Positions 11,765 to 23,953 of a stretch of 64,000 nt of DNA are shown here, one piece after another. The stretch's first letter is position 1, and each line of letters opens with the position of its first letter. The stretch lies in contig WTPW01000329.1 of assembly GCA_009809945.1 (NCBI GenBank), forward strand, positions 201,992-265,991. Direction: 5' to 3'. Position numbers and translations under genes: made by a program. Below the pieces are notes generated by a model. It did no database searches. It was not told the DNA's origin and saw only the letters and a list, made by a program, of their open reading frames with translations. This stretch comes from Gigaspora margarita (Eukaryota > Glomeromycota > Glomeromycetes > Diversisporales > Gigasporaceae).

Positions 11765-11992
11765 AATTATTGCAGTTTGCATAATTTTGTGACCCTATGA
11801 TTAATTTGTTTATGATTAAATGTTTGTAATTGTGATGCAATTGCTAAAGCTGTCTAATTTATTATAAACTTGAGCTTGACACTTATGATAAATTAACTGG
11901 CTTTAGCAATTGCAATTGCAATTATAATCATTTAAATATAAAAAAATTAATCATAGAGATCACAAAATTATGCAAACTTGCAATAAACTTCT
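11765..11992. mobile_element. Foldback MITE inside the satellite
   Basis: The arms are AATTATTGCAGTTTGCATAA with TTATGCAAACTTGCAATAAA, and GTGACCCTATGATTAAT with ATTAATCATAGAGATCAC. An inner pair is AATTGCTAAAGC with GCTTTAGCAATT. No coding sequence. Confidence 0.7.
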
Positions 11993-12440
11993 AGTGATTT
12001 ATTGAGTCGTTAAACTAGGAAAATGGATACTATTAGTGTCCAAAGCCAAGAATAAACATCAGGCTAATCTGTGTAGATCTCTATAGCTGATTGGCTAATA
12101 TGCATACATGTGACTAGAATCCAATACAAAATCATGTCCATTGCTGTACTATAGAGTCCTTGCTGTACTATAGAGTCCTTGCTGTACTTCAGACAATGAT
12201 TATAGTTAATTATACTTTTCCTTAAAACATAATCATTAAAGTGAACAGAATTAAATTTTATACTTAACACTAGTAATTTATTGGATTAAATGATACGTTA
12301 ATTATATGTACATTTTTTTGAAACTCTATCATTAAAGCAAACAGAATTAAACCTCATACATATATTCTCTTGAAACATAGTCATTAAAATGAACATAATT
12401 AAACTTTATACTCATGTTGGTTATTTATAGATCAATTACA

Positions 12441-14136
12441 AAAATAATAATATAATCATTTAAATAATCAAATAAAACATAAATTACTATGACCAATTAA
12501 AATGAAATTGGATTAAAATAAAATATGCATAGTATAAAAAAATTGACAAGACATTGAAAAATAATTTTTTGGCACATTGTTTAGAGTGAGGGTTAAGGTT
12601 AAAGGTTAGTTATAGAGCAAAGTTTATGTTAAGGTCAAAGGTTAGTTTTAGAGTAATTTTTATTAAAAAAGTATAAGTGAGTTTTAGAAAGTTAATAGAA
12701 ATGCATATTTTATTTTAATCTGATTTCATTATGATCTATGGCAATTATTAAAGACCAATTATATATAACTTATATAAATTTTATCAAAAATTTTCTTGTA
12801 ACTAATCAGTTTTTGATATTATGAACCAATAATAAATTCTGCTATTGAATTTTTTTAAAAAAAAATATATACAAGAGTATGCAAGAGTCTATATGAAACG
12901 CAAAACAGTATTAATCTTTTGATTTATATAATTCGATAATCAAGAAAAAAAAAATGGTTATTCAAAATTTTTTAATCAGTCCTTGATGAGTTCATATTCT
13001 AAATTTCGTCTAACAATGTGTTTGTACATGACAAAAATTAGTCAAAATTTTTCTTTTTTTCTTCAAAGAGTGGAGGCATTGCCGCAGTGATTTATAATTA
13101 ATTTTTCTTTTAATTATATTATGTGAATACTCCAAAATAATGATACAATCCAATTTAGAAATAATTTATCCACACATCAAACTCTACCAGATTGCTGCTT
13201 ACTCCTAAGACTTTAGCGTCATTAACTTGAAAAATTTCACAATTAAATTAAAGCAAGGTTCTCTATTAAGTTAGAAAAATGCTTTATTAATACCAAATTT
13301 CTCAGGAAAAAAACTTTTTGTTAGTGCGCAGAAATGGAGGTTAATATAATTCGGGTGTAAATTCGGGTAACCCTTAGTAACCTGATTTTTACAGCAATCG
13401 GTTTTATAGCAAATGTTTTAATTCGGTTGTAAAATTCGTTTAAATTCGGTTTTATTATGAAATATATAGCCCAATTTAAGTTCGGTTTAAACTTAACCCA
13501 ATTTGGTTTTTGGATTTTCTGACCTTTACACAGAAAGCCTTTTGTATGCTATAATGTAACACCAGCTGCAATGCCACAATGCTTTTCAGTAATTGTAATT
13601 TTATAAAAAAAAATTTTGATAAATTCTAAACTATTTTTTTTTATATATCCAACTGGAGTTTACTCAAACTTATATAATTTATATAATGTAATCAACTATT
13701 GGACCTTCTTTCCCGACATTTTATTAGCAAAAACCCATCTAATAAAAATTACAATGTGTGTATAAATAGAAAGGAAAAAATCCAAATTACAATAACAATA
13801 AAATAATAATTAAAAAGAAAGAAATCTACAATTTTTAAAAAGATAATTAAAAAGAAAGAAAAGCTACAATTTTTTTAAAAAGTAAATTAAATAATAAAAA
13901 AAGTTGGAAAACTTTTTTAAAAAGAAAACAATTTTAATAAAACGTCAAAATTAAAAAAAATCATTGAGAAATTTTTTAAGAAAATACAATTCTAACAAAA
14001 GATAATAAAAAAGTCCGAATTTAAATAAACTAAAATAACTTGAGTTATTTTTTAAGAAAATACAATGCTGACAAAAGATAATAAAAAATTCCAAATTAAA
14101 ATAAACAAAAATAACTAAAAAAAAAAAAAGCAAAAA
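12441..14136. other. AT-rich intergenic DNA downstream of the GDSL gene
   Basis: No gene is seen. There are two direct copies of a GGTTAAAGGTTAGTT-like motif near 12590-12650. Near 13340-13500 is a patch of repeated AATTCGG motifs (TTCGGGTGTAAATTCGGGTAA and relatives) that looks like a decayed transposon end. Long A-rich runs lie just 3' of the gene. Confidence 0.45.
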
Positions 14137-15810
14137 TTATTGCACATAATCTCCTAAGACCATTCCATACATTCTTGCGGCAAACGTATTTCTTTTATTA
14201 GGTGAGTTCAAATAAATTGAATTTTCTAAAGTTTCAAAACAAACAATCGCCATAAATTCATGAACTTTAGATGAATAATGATAATCATCAAAGTAAAAAT
14301 AAGAATCTTTATTATCAGGTTGATTGTATATAGCTTTAACTTTGTGATCAGTTTGTAGAGCGATGTCAAAATTTGATGATTTAGAACTAACAATCTCAAA
14401 AATTTCATCAGCACTTAAAGTGCCATGATTTAAAGATAATTTTAAATCAGTGCATTCTTTTTCATCAGCTCCATATATATCAAAGGCAGCATCAACACAA
14501 TTTGTGAGTCCAAAACTATTCATTCCAGTATCAGTTTGTAAAGCGACAAAAAACTTGTCACATTTTAAATAAACGATCTTCACACCAGTTTCTCTACTAA
14601 ATTTTACCAAATGTTCAAGAAGGTATTTATTATGAGAATCAACCATTTTTGACAATTTTTCTTTTTCAACAGTGTTCATTGATTTAAAATATGGAACACG
14701 AGATAAATCGGGAAGGTTTGGTACTAATAAGGTAGTAATAGTTGGAAAGGCTTTTACAAGGAGGTTAAGTGCATCGATTAATGATTGAACAACTTTAAGC
14801 GGCGATGCAGCCATGTCTGTAAAATAATAATCATTACCAGTATCCCATACCTAAAAAGTTAAGTGAATGTGTAGATGAGTAAACAAATGGTTGTTAGATT
14901 TATATAAAGTAATTATTATAAAATGGGATAACAGAATTGAATACATACAGCAAATAAAGTTTTACTGAAATCATTCTTGTTTGACTTTTTTAAACTGTTC
15001 TTTTTCAAAAGCTTTTTGAGTACTTTAGGATTTGCTTTTGTTTTAAAGAACGATTGTAATTTATCAAGTTTAGGGTTGTGATTCATTGATTCTTTGGACT
15101 TGGTATTAGCAGTATTAGCAAAAATAAAAGCTTCCATTTGCTGCTTAATTCCAGGAACTTTATGCTTAGCCGGTCCTGTAGATCCTTGAATAAAATTGCT
15201 ACTATTTAATTCATCATAAAAAATGTTTGATTGACATTAATATTATATATATATATATATTATATAGTAATTAAATCACATTATTTGAGATGACTTACTC
15301 TGCTGTAGCACCACCGAAAGCATAATCCTCTAACTCAACATTAAGAGATTCTGCAAGATATTCTGCCCAAACTTTTCCGTTACAAAAATGACCCTTATAA
15401 TTAATTTCTGAAGGCCATTGCTTATTTGTTAAATTGTAAACGTTACCATTATCTGTTTTATAAAATTGAAATTTTATCAATAATATACATAGTAGATACA
15501 AAAGTAGTTATGAAATGTATATTATTGACATTTATAGGAAAATGGCAAACCTGTAAAGGAATCTCCAAACGTAATCAATTTATTAAATCCTTTACATGGT
15601 AACTCTAAGTGTTTTACTGATTTAATTTTAGAAGCAATTTTAGAATTATGAGATGAAATAATATTTTGGTTTAAATTTTTAAAAGTATATGATGAAGGAC
15701 ATTTGGTTTTTTTTTAAATTAGTGGCAGTGGAATGTTGAGTTGTTTGTGAGTTTTTTTGTTTTAATTTGAAAGATTTGAAAAATTGAAATGGTGATGTTG
15801 CGAAATCCAT
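14137..15810 (-). CDS. GDSL/SGNH-family hydrolase (esterase/lipase-like), four exons
   Basis: Proposed exons on the minus strand are 15810-15551, 15452-15299, 15201-14949 and 14850-14137, with GT-AG introns of 98, 97 and 98 bp. The product is about 459 residues. SGNH blocks are present: FGDSFTDNGN (nucleophile Ser about 84, codon split by intron 1), FGGATADS (Gly block), WDTGND (Asn block) and FDDYHYSSKVHE (catalytic Asp/His, about 410 and 413). Joining each exon pair restores a conserved block, which supports the splice model. The likely role is ester hydrolysis; the substrate is unknown. A one-base deletion in the 9-T run at 15707-15715 is needed to link the ATG at 15808-15810 to the GDSF frame. 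The N-terminal ~80 residues are therefore uncertain, and no convincing signal peptide is seen. Confidence 0.85.
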
Positions 15811-15924
15811 TATTTGAGTATTTGTAATTAATAGTTTCGCGTTTTTTTTTAATTTTTTTAATTGTAAAAATTGCTAAAAAAATTTTTAAGAAAGGATAAA
15901 GTTTACACGAGGAATTTAACTCAC

Positions 15925-15936
15925 CTTTATATAACC
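15925..15936 (-). promoter_or_regulatory. Candidate TATA box of the GDSL gene
   Basis: The minus strand reads GGTTATATAAAG about 115 nt upstream of the proposed ATG. Position and sequence fit a core promoter, but in DNA this AT-rich such motifs are common by chance. Confidence 0.4.
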
Positions 15937-16892
15937 GTTTGATCATTATTATTAATATATGTCTCGTTTTTTAATTAACAAATCATTTAACGACTACGAG
16001 ATATTAATCCTTTATACTGTCCTACTTTCATAATGTAAATGCAAGATAAACTACGATCCAATGATCCAATACGACTGAATAATTCGAACAATACCGGATA
16101 CACGTATTTTGAAACTTAGTACAATCTATAGAATCTTATCTTTGTTTAAATTATGTCTTTTTAATAAAAATTGATTGGAGTCAAAGATGCAACATTATAA
16201 GGCTTCGGAACTCTTGATCAAATTTTGGATTTTTATTGATTATATTCTTATTAAGTATTCATAAAGTTTCTTTTTTTTTATTTTTTTTTAGCAAAAATTA
16301 TGTTTTGATTTACTGTTATGTTTCGACTATATTATAATTAGATCAAAGTTTTCCCAAGACAATCCCCGATCACTATATCAAGATCACGGGAGGATTAATT
16401 AATAAAACCATGATCGGTATGTGTGAATAAGCGCCAATCCCCAACGGATCAGGATATTATTATTACTAATTTTTTATTATAAATTTAAACATCAAAATTT
16501 CTTATAATTGTTCCGAAACTCTATCTTGTTACATTCTGTATAATATTTTTTTTTAGATTTAATTCTAATTATCTACCGCTACCCAATTTGGTTAAGTAGA
16601 AACACATAGTTTGGCAAATTCGGAATATGAAATCATCAAGATCTAATTGGACAATTTCGAATAAACAAGTTTTTTTTCTTGATCATTGAATTATACGAAT
16701 CAAAAGATCTAGAAGATTCAGAATTGACGATATATATTGCTTGGCGTTTCATATGGTTTCTTGGCATACTTTTGCATACTCTTGCATATCGATATCATAT
16801 TATCGCGGTTTGCAAATTTGTAGATCGCTGCACACTAATACAATCGAATACAATCACTTGAACAATCACCTGATTGTTGTCCGGCCCGTGGG
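15937..16892. other. Gene upstream region without recognised features
   Basis: Less AT-rich than the surroundings in places (16330-16450 and 16560-16900). No ORF with family features and no tRNA or repeat structure was recognised here. It may include older transposon sequence. Confidence 0.35.
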
Positions 16893-17398
16893 CCCGAATC
16901 CCCTGATTTTAAAGAACTACCACTGGTAACAGTCGCCTGACTGCCGAAAGTGGATTTATCATACTAATTACACATTGATTTCGGCTTATGCACCAATTAT
17001 GGAACACTATTTTTACAGCCATCAAAAATTCCAAAATCAATCGGGCTACCTGATTCCGGACCCTAATCACTGCATACTCATACAATCATCTGATTGTTGT
17101 CCGATTGCGCGATTGTAAAAGATTGTAAAGTGCGTTTTTTGGCCAAAAATTCAATATTAATATATTATTTTCATAAATTTGTCAGCCATATCTATGCTCA
17201 CTAAAAAAATCATCGTACAATCGCGCAACTGGGCTTTGGCCGAATCCCCTGACTTTAAAGAACTATCACTGGTAACAGGCGCCTGTCTGCTGAAAGTGGG
17301 TTTATCATACTAATTACACATATTGATTTCGGCTTATGCACCAATTGTGGAACACTATTTTTACAGCCATCAAAAATTCCAAAATCAATCGGGCTACC
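16893..17398 (+). repeat. Two direct copies of a ~158-bp segment
   Basis: 16893-17050 and 17240-17398 match closely, from CCGAATCCCCTGA through TTTCGGCTTATGCACCAATT to AAAATCAATCGGGCTACC. A third, weaker trace of the same sequence lies near 22385-22450 (GATTTCGGTTCAAGCACCAA). A shorter duplicated motif CTGATTGTTGTCCG lies near 16870 and 17090. The type of element is not known. Confidence 0.75.
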
Positions 17399-17787
17399 CG
17401 CTAACAGCGATCAACAAATGTTGTTCAAAAGTCACATCATTTGCAAACCGCAACTTTAGTAAATATTATTAGGATTGAATCTTTTTAGAGTATTAATCGA
17501 TTATCGATTATCCAAAGATGTTATTCATCAAATTTTAGGTATGATCTAATAATTCCAATCGACAAGTTTTAATCTTTGAATATTTTACAAAGTTTCGTGT
17601 AGTGATTTAAAAATAAACTTTTATAAATATTTATTATTAAGAGATATGATTGTAAATTATAATATCAGATAGGTGATATTTATTTTTAATATTCAAGATT
17701 TTAAAATAACGGATAATATTACAGTATTAAATTTTGATTTGTTCATATTTACTTTATAAAAGCAGCGTGATTTTTTAGAACAATTTT

Positions 17788-18399
17788 AATTCTTCTATAA
17801 TTACACAATTCATGTTCATGCAATAAACTCCGATAACTCCAATATCGCAACGAACTATTATTGTTTTTTTTTTGTTTAACATGCATTTACAATACAGTAA
17901 ATCTGGATACATATCAGCTGATTAAAAACTGTTACACAAACTGATCAAAATTAGATTGGCTAGCTATTTTTTAACTGGCCAATCCAATTTTTGATCAGTT
18001 TGTGTAGCGTGTCCAAATTAGCTCATATTTGTTTTAGGAAATAAAGGGCATAAAATGATCGACATTTTATAATAAACAAAACCGGAATTTAATATACAAT
18101 TTCTATAGTGTACGAATGGGGCTTAAACTTTGCAGAGCCAACTTTTCTGATTCTAATGATAGTTAAATCATTAAAATCGGGTTAATATATCACACGATAT
18201 GAGTATTTATTGATTGTTTACTATAGGGTTTTTTATTAGTAAAACTGTGACGACTTTATTTTGACCTCTTAACTGCGGACTACCCCTTAATTCTTCTATA
18301 ATTACGTTCATGCAATAAACTCCGATAACTCCAAGCTCAACGAACTGTTATTATTTTTTTTGTTTAACATGCATTTAAAATACAGTAATAACCTGGATA
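17788..18399 (+). repeat. Direct duplication of ~115 bp with ~380 bp between copies
   Basis: 17788-17909 and 18289-18399 share AATTCTTCTATAATTAC, TTCATGCAATAAACTCCGAT and TTTAACATGCATTTA. The interval holds a hairpin with ~30-bp stems (17934-18008, ACACAAACTGATCAAAATT and its complement). The copies lack retroviral-type ends, so they are not called LTRs. Confidence 0.65.
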
Positions 18400-18769
18400 A
18401 TCATTTTTTTGTTTCACGCACAACGTTATGATCCTTTTTTTTTTTGATAAGATAAGAAGATATAGGAGATATGAAACAACATATGTTTACTGTCTTTTCT
18501 CATTATTTTACTAAAGTTATTACAAACATGACACTCGTAAACATAAACAGATAAACGATACATCGAAATGATGATTTATTTTACAAATATGTACGTACGT
18601 ACGTAATACATTTATTTCAATAGCTTGGTGATCAGTTACTCAAAATGCACCATGTGGAATTTTACTAATGCTAAATATCTAACTTAATTGATGCATTCTT
18701 TGGTTTTGCATTGCATAACACAATATTATGTAAAATTTCAGTTAAATTTAACCTTCAAAACAATTTCTT

Positions 18770-19290
18770 GAACATAGTTAGACTCTACTTGAATGCAACC
18801 TCCTTAAACGTAGTCCTCCTAAATGCAATTCCTTAAAAGTAATTTTCTAAATGAAAGCCAAACTCTATTCAACATATGCTTAATCTTATTGTTCTCTAAA
18901 TGGTAGTGAAATAAATAATACGTATTATAGAGTGTATGCAATATGTTACCTTTAGTAATTCTAAATTTAATTCATTAGGCTAAGTAATAACATGAATTAT
19001 GCAATATTGCAGCATCATATAATTCAATCTTTACATTTTTTGTTAAGAATATTTGTACTGTTCAAAAAAATTAAAACAACAATCATAGCTCACAGAGACA
19101 AAATATCAAATTGAAATCAGATTTATAAACGCAATCTCTAAATGCAATCTCCAAATGCAATATCTCTATAACTGCGGCATTTAAATATATACCAGACCTT
19201 CGTAAATGCAATTTTTCTTATTATTCTCTAAATGCAAGCTGTTTAAAATTCAAGTCACTATAAGATGCATTTAAAGGGGTTTGATTTTAT
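18770..19290. repeat. Degenerate repeats of an AAATGCAA motif, pogo-like ancestry possible
   Basis: Multiple AAATGCAA/CTCTAAATGCAA units cluster near 18790-18870 and 19125-19270. The pogo-like MITE at 39494-39666 has the same CTCTCTAAATGCA motif in its ends. Boundaries are unclear. Confidence 0.4.
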
Positions 19291-19422
19291 TAGCGTTAGT
19301 AAAATGGGCAAACAGATACTTTATTAAAGTTGACAATTTAAGAAATACACTAATTTCAATGTGTTACTTGATTATGCATTACGACAACTTTAGAGATTGT
19401 GACTTCAAATTTCTCGCATAAG

Positions 19423-20054
19423 GGAGATGGGGGGTATTGTAGCCAGGGGGCCAAGTGACATATCTAGTGATCTAGTGATCAGAATCGGATAAATTTTATA
19501 ATCCGATTCCGCAAAATATAAATTTTCGCACATATTTGAATTTATTATTAAATATATATAGAATATTTAACAGTCAATAACTTTTGATTCACTTGTCCAT
19601 TTTGGACAATTTTACCACCAAAATGACCATCTCAATGAGACGATATAAAATCGTCAAAATCCAATCACGGGACCCTGTGTTCGATATAGATATATTAGTA
19701 AATCTACAAATTTTTACATAAAACCTTTAACGATCTCGGATCCCGTGATTGGATTTTAACGATTTTGTGCTTGTTAGAATCGTTTCACTGAGACGGTCAT
19801 TCTGGTGGTAAAATCATCCAAAAACGGGCCAGTAGATCAAAAATTATTCGCTGTCAAATAATTGGCCACAATACTCCAAAATTTAGTTTTTATATTCTAC
19901 TTGTGTACTAATTATTTATATCTAAAACTAAATACGATATAAATTTATTCTTTATTAAGCATGGTTCAAATAATAAAAATTGTATTAAAATCTATTTGTT
20001 TATTAAAAAGTTTTATTAGTAGAAACTTTAACCTGGCCACAATACTCCATCTCC
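19423..20054. repeat. Palindromic element related to the 885-bp PIF-like element
   Basis: Outer ends GGAGATGGGGGGTATTGTAG and, complemented, GGAGATGGAGTATTGTGGCC. The inner arms carry CCATTTTGGACAATTTTACC, AATCCAATCACGGGACCC and their inverted partners, the same module as at 7656-8295. No certain target duplication. Confidence 0.62.
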
Positions 20055-20057
20055 ATT

Positions 20058-20360
20058 AGTACGTATGGTGCAAGAAATCTAAAAACCACAATTAAACCTT
20101 ATAGGGACAAAATATAAACAACTTAAATTTATTGAAGTCGATAATTTAATTTTAATGTGTAACTTGATTATAGCTTACAGATTACGCCAAGCAGATAATC
20201 AAATAGAACATTAAAATTTACCGGTATATTTCTTAAACTATCGACTACTTATATACACATTTATTGTTGTTAATGATTTAGGATTTCATTGCATGTATTT
20301 TGTCTTTATAAGGTATAAATAATTGTGGTTTTTAGATTTCTTGCATCATACGTACATACG
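20058..20360. mobile_element. Foldback MITE flanked by TACGTA-type sequence
   Basis: The left arm has GTGCAAGAAATCTAAAAACC and CTTATAGGGACAAAATA. The right arm has TATTTTGTCTTTATAAGG and GGTTTTTAGATTTCTTGC in inverted orientation. Repeated ACGTAC palindromes follow at 20347-20382 and also occur at 18593-18606. Confidence 0.65.
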
Positions 20361-20460
20361 TACGTATGTGTAGTACGTACATACATTTATATGGCATTTC
20401 TATTTGTTGGATTTTGCATTTACCAACTGTTGACTAGCATTTGAAATTTTAAGGTATTTC

Positions 20461-20536
20461 GCAGATCAGTATGGTATAGATTTAAAAATTCGGCCTATAC
20501 TATACGGATCTGCTCACCTATACCATACTGATCTGC
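20461..20536. repeat. Hairpin with ~20-bp stem
   Basis: CGCAGATCAGTATGGTATAG is matched by its reverse complement about 40 bases downstream. The motif CAGATCAGTATA also occurs twice near 49198 and 49454. Confidence 0.65.
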
Positions 20537-20854
20537 GTATAGTATTTTTTGTTTATTATCAGTTTTTATAATTGTTTAATGATTAAGCTTTTACAAGCTT
20601 AAGGTTGTTCAATTAATCAGTTTATATTTAGTGTTAGATAATACTTTGCTTTTGGCATATTGATTAATAGTAAGCAAAAATTTATATCAATTTATGTTTT
20701 AAATTGGGTATTTAAATTGCCCATGTTAATTTAAATTAATTTTTTGATTAAATCATTTAAAAATATATACCTTAATTTTTGTAGTATCATATTTTTTTTA
20801 AAAAAATAAGTAAATCTTGTTCTAATGAAAATTTTCAAGATTATGTCTCTTAAG

Positions 20855-21560
20855 ATGATAATTCTCAAGTTAAAAATGCTTAAGCTAGAAATTCTCAAGC
20901 TAAAAATTCTCAAGTCAAAAATTCTCAAGCTGAAAATTCTCAAGCTATGAATTCTCAAGAATCTGTTCAAAAAAAAAAACTTAAGTATGGCCACCTGCAG
21001 GAGTTTGGAATTTTTTAACAGAGGTTCATTTGTAAAAGGCTATTGCTTAGAAACATATAAAGAATATGAATCATTTTGGGCACATGTTAAACCTGTGAAT
21101 TTAGAAGAACATTTAGCTCTAGATTGTTCTACTAAAAATAAGGATGTTATAGATTTTCATACTCAAATTATTGTTAATAGACAAGGTCATGGCCAGGTAG
21201 CATTTTAGGAAAATATACCTGGTGCTGAACCAAGTATAAAAAAGTATAAACTAACAAGTAACCAAGCAACATTATCTAAGTTTTTAAAAAGTGCTAAACT
21301 AACTTTACAACATGAATATAATATAAATTCAGCTTTAATCAAAGTATTTATTGTATATAATATACCTTTTTACATTATTAGCAATCCATATTTTGTTGAT
21401 TCATTGTGAGAATTATAGTCTAGATACCAACTACCATCAAGACAATTACTTGCAGGTTAATTATTAAATACTGATATTAAATTTAATCAAAGTATTAAAA
21501 ATATTTTTGAAAGAGCAAGCAATTTAACTTTTGGAGAACCTCAGACATCTAGTACAGAGA
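20855..21560 (+). pseudogene. hAT-type transposase relic, N-terminal part
   Basis: A run of 15-bp units (20860-20955) encodes about seven NSQ(A/V)x pentapeptides. It is followed by a frameshift at a T run near 21010-21016, then GSFVKGYCLETYKEYESFW and LEEHLALDCS, which resemble a BED-type zinc finger of hAT transposases. Past a stop near 21207, ALIKAF-like and ISNPYFVDSL sequence and PSRQLLAG resemble the conserved region after the finger. Several stops break the frame, and the copy is cut by the foldback at 21566. Likely the same ancient element as the C-terminal piece at 23954-24223. Confidence 0.65.
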
Positions 21561-21565
21561 TCATA

Positions 21566-21816
21566 TGGGAGGTCAAAAGTAGAAACCACCCAATTTTTTT
21601 CTAAGTAAATTTTTTTCAGACTTTAAATTAAAATATCTCAACAACTATTAAACCAAACTTGATAAAAATTTTTTTATTTTAATTCTATATAGTTATAGAA
21701 TTAAAATAAAAAAAATTTATTAAATTTGGTTTAATAGTTGTCAAGATATTTTAATTAAAATTTTTTAAAAAAACTTACTAAAAACAAATTGGGTGGTTTC
21801 TACTTTTGACCTCCCA
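21566..21816. mobile_element. M1: 251-bp palindromic MITE, TA target
   Basis: Nearly the whole element is one inverted repeat. Its ends are TGGGAGGTCAAAAGTAGAAA and the exact complement, with TA on both sides (21564-21565, 21817-21818). The core arms (AAATTAAAATATCT...ACAACTATTAAAC) are shared with M2 at 39084-39334. TA duplication and TIR structure suggest a Tc1/mariner source. Confidence 0.82.
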
Positions 21817-21818
21817 TA

Positions 21819-22085
21819 TATTACACATTTTAGCAACAACTCTCAAAATTTAAGAAGCAAAAAAAACAGTTTTTGGCAATTATTTTGGTATCTAGTGGTC
21901 CAATTTGAATGAAATTCTTTTTAAATGAAGCTCTCAGTGAGATGCATCTAACAAAAAAAAATTTATTCAATTTTGATCACTGGGTCAGAAGTTATTAAAC
22001 AAATATAGTTTTGTCATTTTTAGCAAATTAGATCAAAATTGGCCAAAACCCAGTTATGACCTATATGAAAGATGTCCAGGGTCCT
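21819..22085 (-). repeat. Dispersed repeat C, copy 2
   Basis: Reverse-complement relative of 9290-9555. It carries TTTTTGGCAATTATTTTGGT, CTCTCAGTGAGATGCAT, TTGGCCAAAACCCAGTTATG and GATGTCCAGGGTCCT. It lies directly after M1. Confidence 0.68.
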
Positions 22086-23594
22086 ACTTTGGGTATAATT
22101 TATAAATTATTTAAGCACAAAATTTGCATATAATTGCAGTTTTAAAATTGGAAAAATTTTTTTATTAAAGAATTTTATCAAACAAATTTACAAATTTTGC
22201 AAAATTTTAAAAAAGTGCTCTAAATAACTATAATCTACTATTCTCAATGTGCTTAATCCCAAAGTTTGAAAAAAAGTTAATCTGTAAGCTAAAAAGAATG
22301 TTTTGCTTAAAGTTTATAGTAAATTTATATGTTTTTATTATAATTGTTACTATTATTTAGCACTCAGTGTGTCATGCATCCTAACTGATACTGATTTCGG
22401 TTCAAGCACCAATTGTTTTATAGCCTTCAAAAATTCTGAAATCGCACAGGTAATTTTTGCAGAAGCCTAATTACAACCTAATTAAAAGTTATATTAAACA
22501 AGATTCGTATATTTGATCAAGGTATCATCAATATATAACAATTCACTTATTATTGTAATAAATTATTAACGCTAATAATTTTCAAGCAAATTACGATTAT
22601 CAAGAATAATTTGCAAATAATTACGAATTTCAGCCCATAACTAGTATTTATTTTTCTTGTGTACACATGAACAATAAACACTCCTTTCCACTAAATAAAG
22701 TCAGTTTAGATGTATCGATCATTTAATCATAATGAAGAAATTTACAATCATTCAATTTTTATCAAATGTCCCAAATTTTATAAAAATAGCTGTAAGTTTA
22801 ATTTAGAGCAAAAACAGATTACAAATCATCTCTCTATGGCAATTACAGCTGTTTTTCTATTCTGGACAACTGAAAAATTACTGATAGCAAAATTTGTTAA
22901 ATTCTGAGTTCAGCCGAAGCCAGTTACCTATTGATTCTGAATTGGTAACTTATCAAATTCAGTCATCAGAAGATTTCAGTTGTCCCAAATGAGTGCATTG
23001 AGGTTGAATTTTGCCATAATCAAAATGATAGCAAAGATAAAGTAGAGATTATAGGAACAGATAATGCCTCTAGCTTTCTCACAAAAAATTGGCCACCTCC
23101 TATAATTTTACCAAACAAATTTAAGATCAGGTGTAATATAAAAATTGAAGCAAACTCACTTTTTTACAAAAAAACAGGGATTGCTCTAAATTTTTATTAG
23201 ATAACTATCTACTGCGTCATAATTGAAATGTTCCTCATGAAATTTTACTAATAATTACACTATTGCCACTATTTTCTAACCCTAACTCTAATTATAACGC
23301 GGTTTAATTTTACACACAATTTTTTTACTTAGAAAACAAAACACATTGATTGACTTTTATGTTACACCTGATCCTAAATTTTGATTGGTCAAATGAGCTC
23401 TGATTTCAAAATTTCCAAATTTTGGCCCATAAATATCCAAATCATAACCAAATTTCAGTTGATATTTGAATCCATGTGACCTGGCTAATAGGTTTAACCA
23501 ATCAGAGTAGAGGTTTTATAATTAAAATAACTATTTAAAAATTTCAAAATACATCACTTATTTGCTAATTATGAAACTCTCTAGTGTGTGTAAT
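22086..23594. other. AT-rich DNA between the two halves of the hAT relic
   Basis: It may contain decayed middle parts of the transposase, but no confident motif was seen. A dispersed repeat near 23310-23395 ends in TTACACCTGATCCTAAATTT, also found near 62490, 62970 and in part at 7585. Confidence 0.4.
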
Positions 23595-23774
23595 AGGACC
23601 CCAAAATATCTACAAAAGGGTAAGGTTTTACAAAAATTACTAAATATAGAAAAATTTGCAAGAAAAAAGGCAAAGATAAGCAAACTAATTACTATAAAAG
23701 GAAATAATCTGCACAAAAAAGGCCAAAAATAAGCAAACTAAAACCCTACCACTCTCTATATATTTCGGGGTCTT
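23595..23774. mobile_element. hAT-type MITE, family AGGACCC, copy 3
   Basis: Left end AGGACCCCAAAATATCTACA; right end complement AAGACCCCGAAATATATAGA. The interior AAAATTACTAAATATAGAAA and AATAAGCAAACTAA matches copies 1 and 2. Flanks do not show a clear 8-bp duplication, so this is an older copy. Confidence 0.72.
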
Positions 23775-23953
23775 TGCATATGTTGCATATAAGTCTAGTA
23801 TAAATTATTCAATGGTTTGTTCTTTGAACATGCATAAGCTAAAATTGTTGTTCTTTTGAACATATATGTAGTTCTTTTTGTTCTTTTGAACATGTATTTG
23901 AAAGTTGTGTTCTTGAATATACACAAATAAAAAAAAAAGAGTCCTAAAAACCA

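Larger units (their letters stand above)
10260..12440 (+). repeat. Degenerate ~100-bp satellite array, about 13 units, interrupted by MITEs
   Basis: A unit of roughly 95-105 bp recurs. It contains GTGAACAGAATTAAA, a TTTATACTCATACTAG block, TAATTTATTGAATGATTAAA, ATTACAGTTAATTATACAT and TCTTGAAACATAATTATTAAA. Copies of the GAACAGAATTAAA core occur near 10284, 10385, 10490, 10575, 10917, 11336, 11430, 11529, 11573, 11670, 12240, 12337 and 12390. Gaps in the spacing correspond to inserted elements at 10626-10803, 10961-11293 and 11765-11992. Another short direct duplication, TTGCTGTACTATAGAGTCC, lies at 12125-12185. Confidence 0.8.

Noticed and set aside
15719-15946. ATG at 15946 as start of the GDSL gene
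   Set aside because: It lies upstream of the candidate TATA box and its frame ends at 15719 without reaching the GDSF block.
17788-18399. LTR retrotransposon with short LTRs
   Set aside because: Repeats lack TG...CA ends, primer-binding site and coding interior.
20731-20994. Minus-strand ORF with LRIFSLRIF repeats
   Set aside because: It is the antisense reading of the 15-bp minisatellite in the hAT relic.
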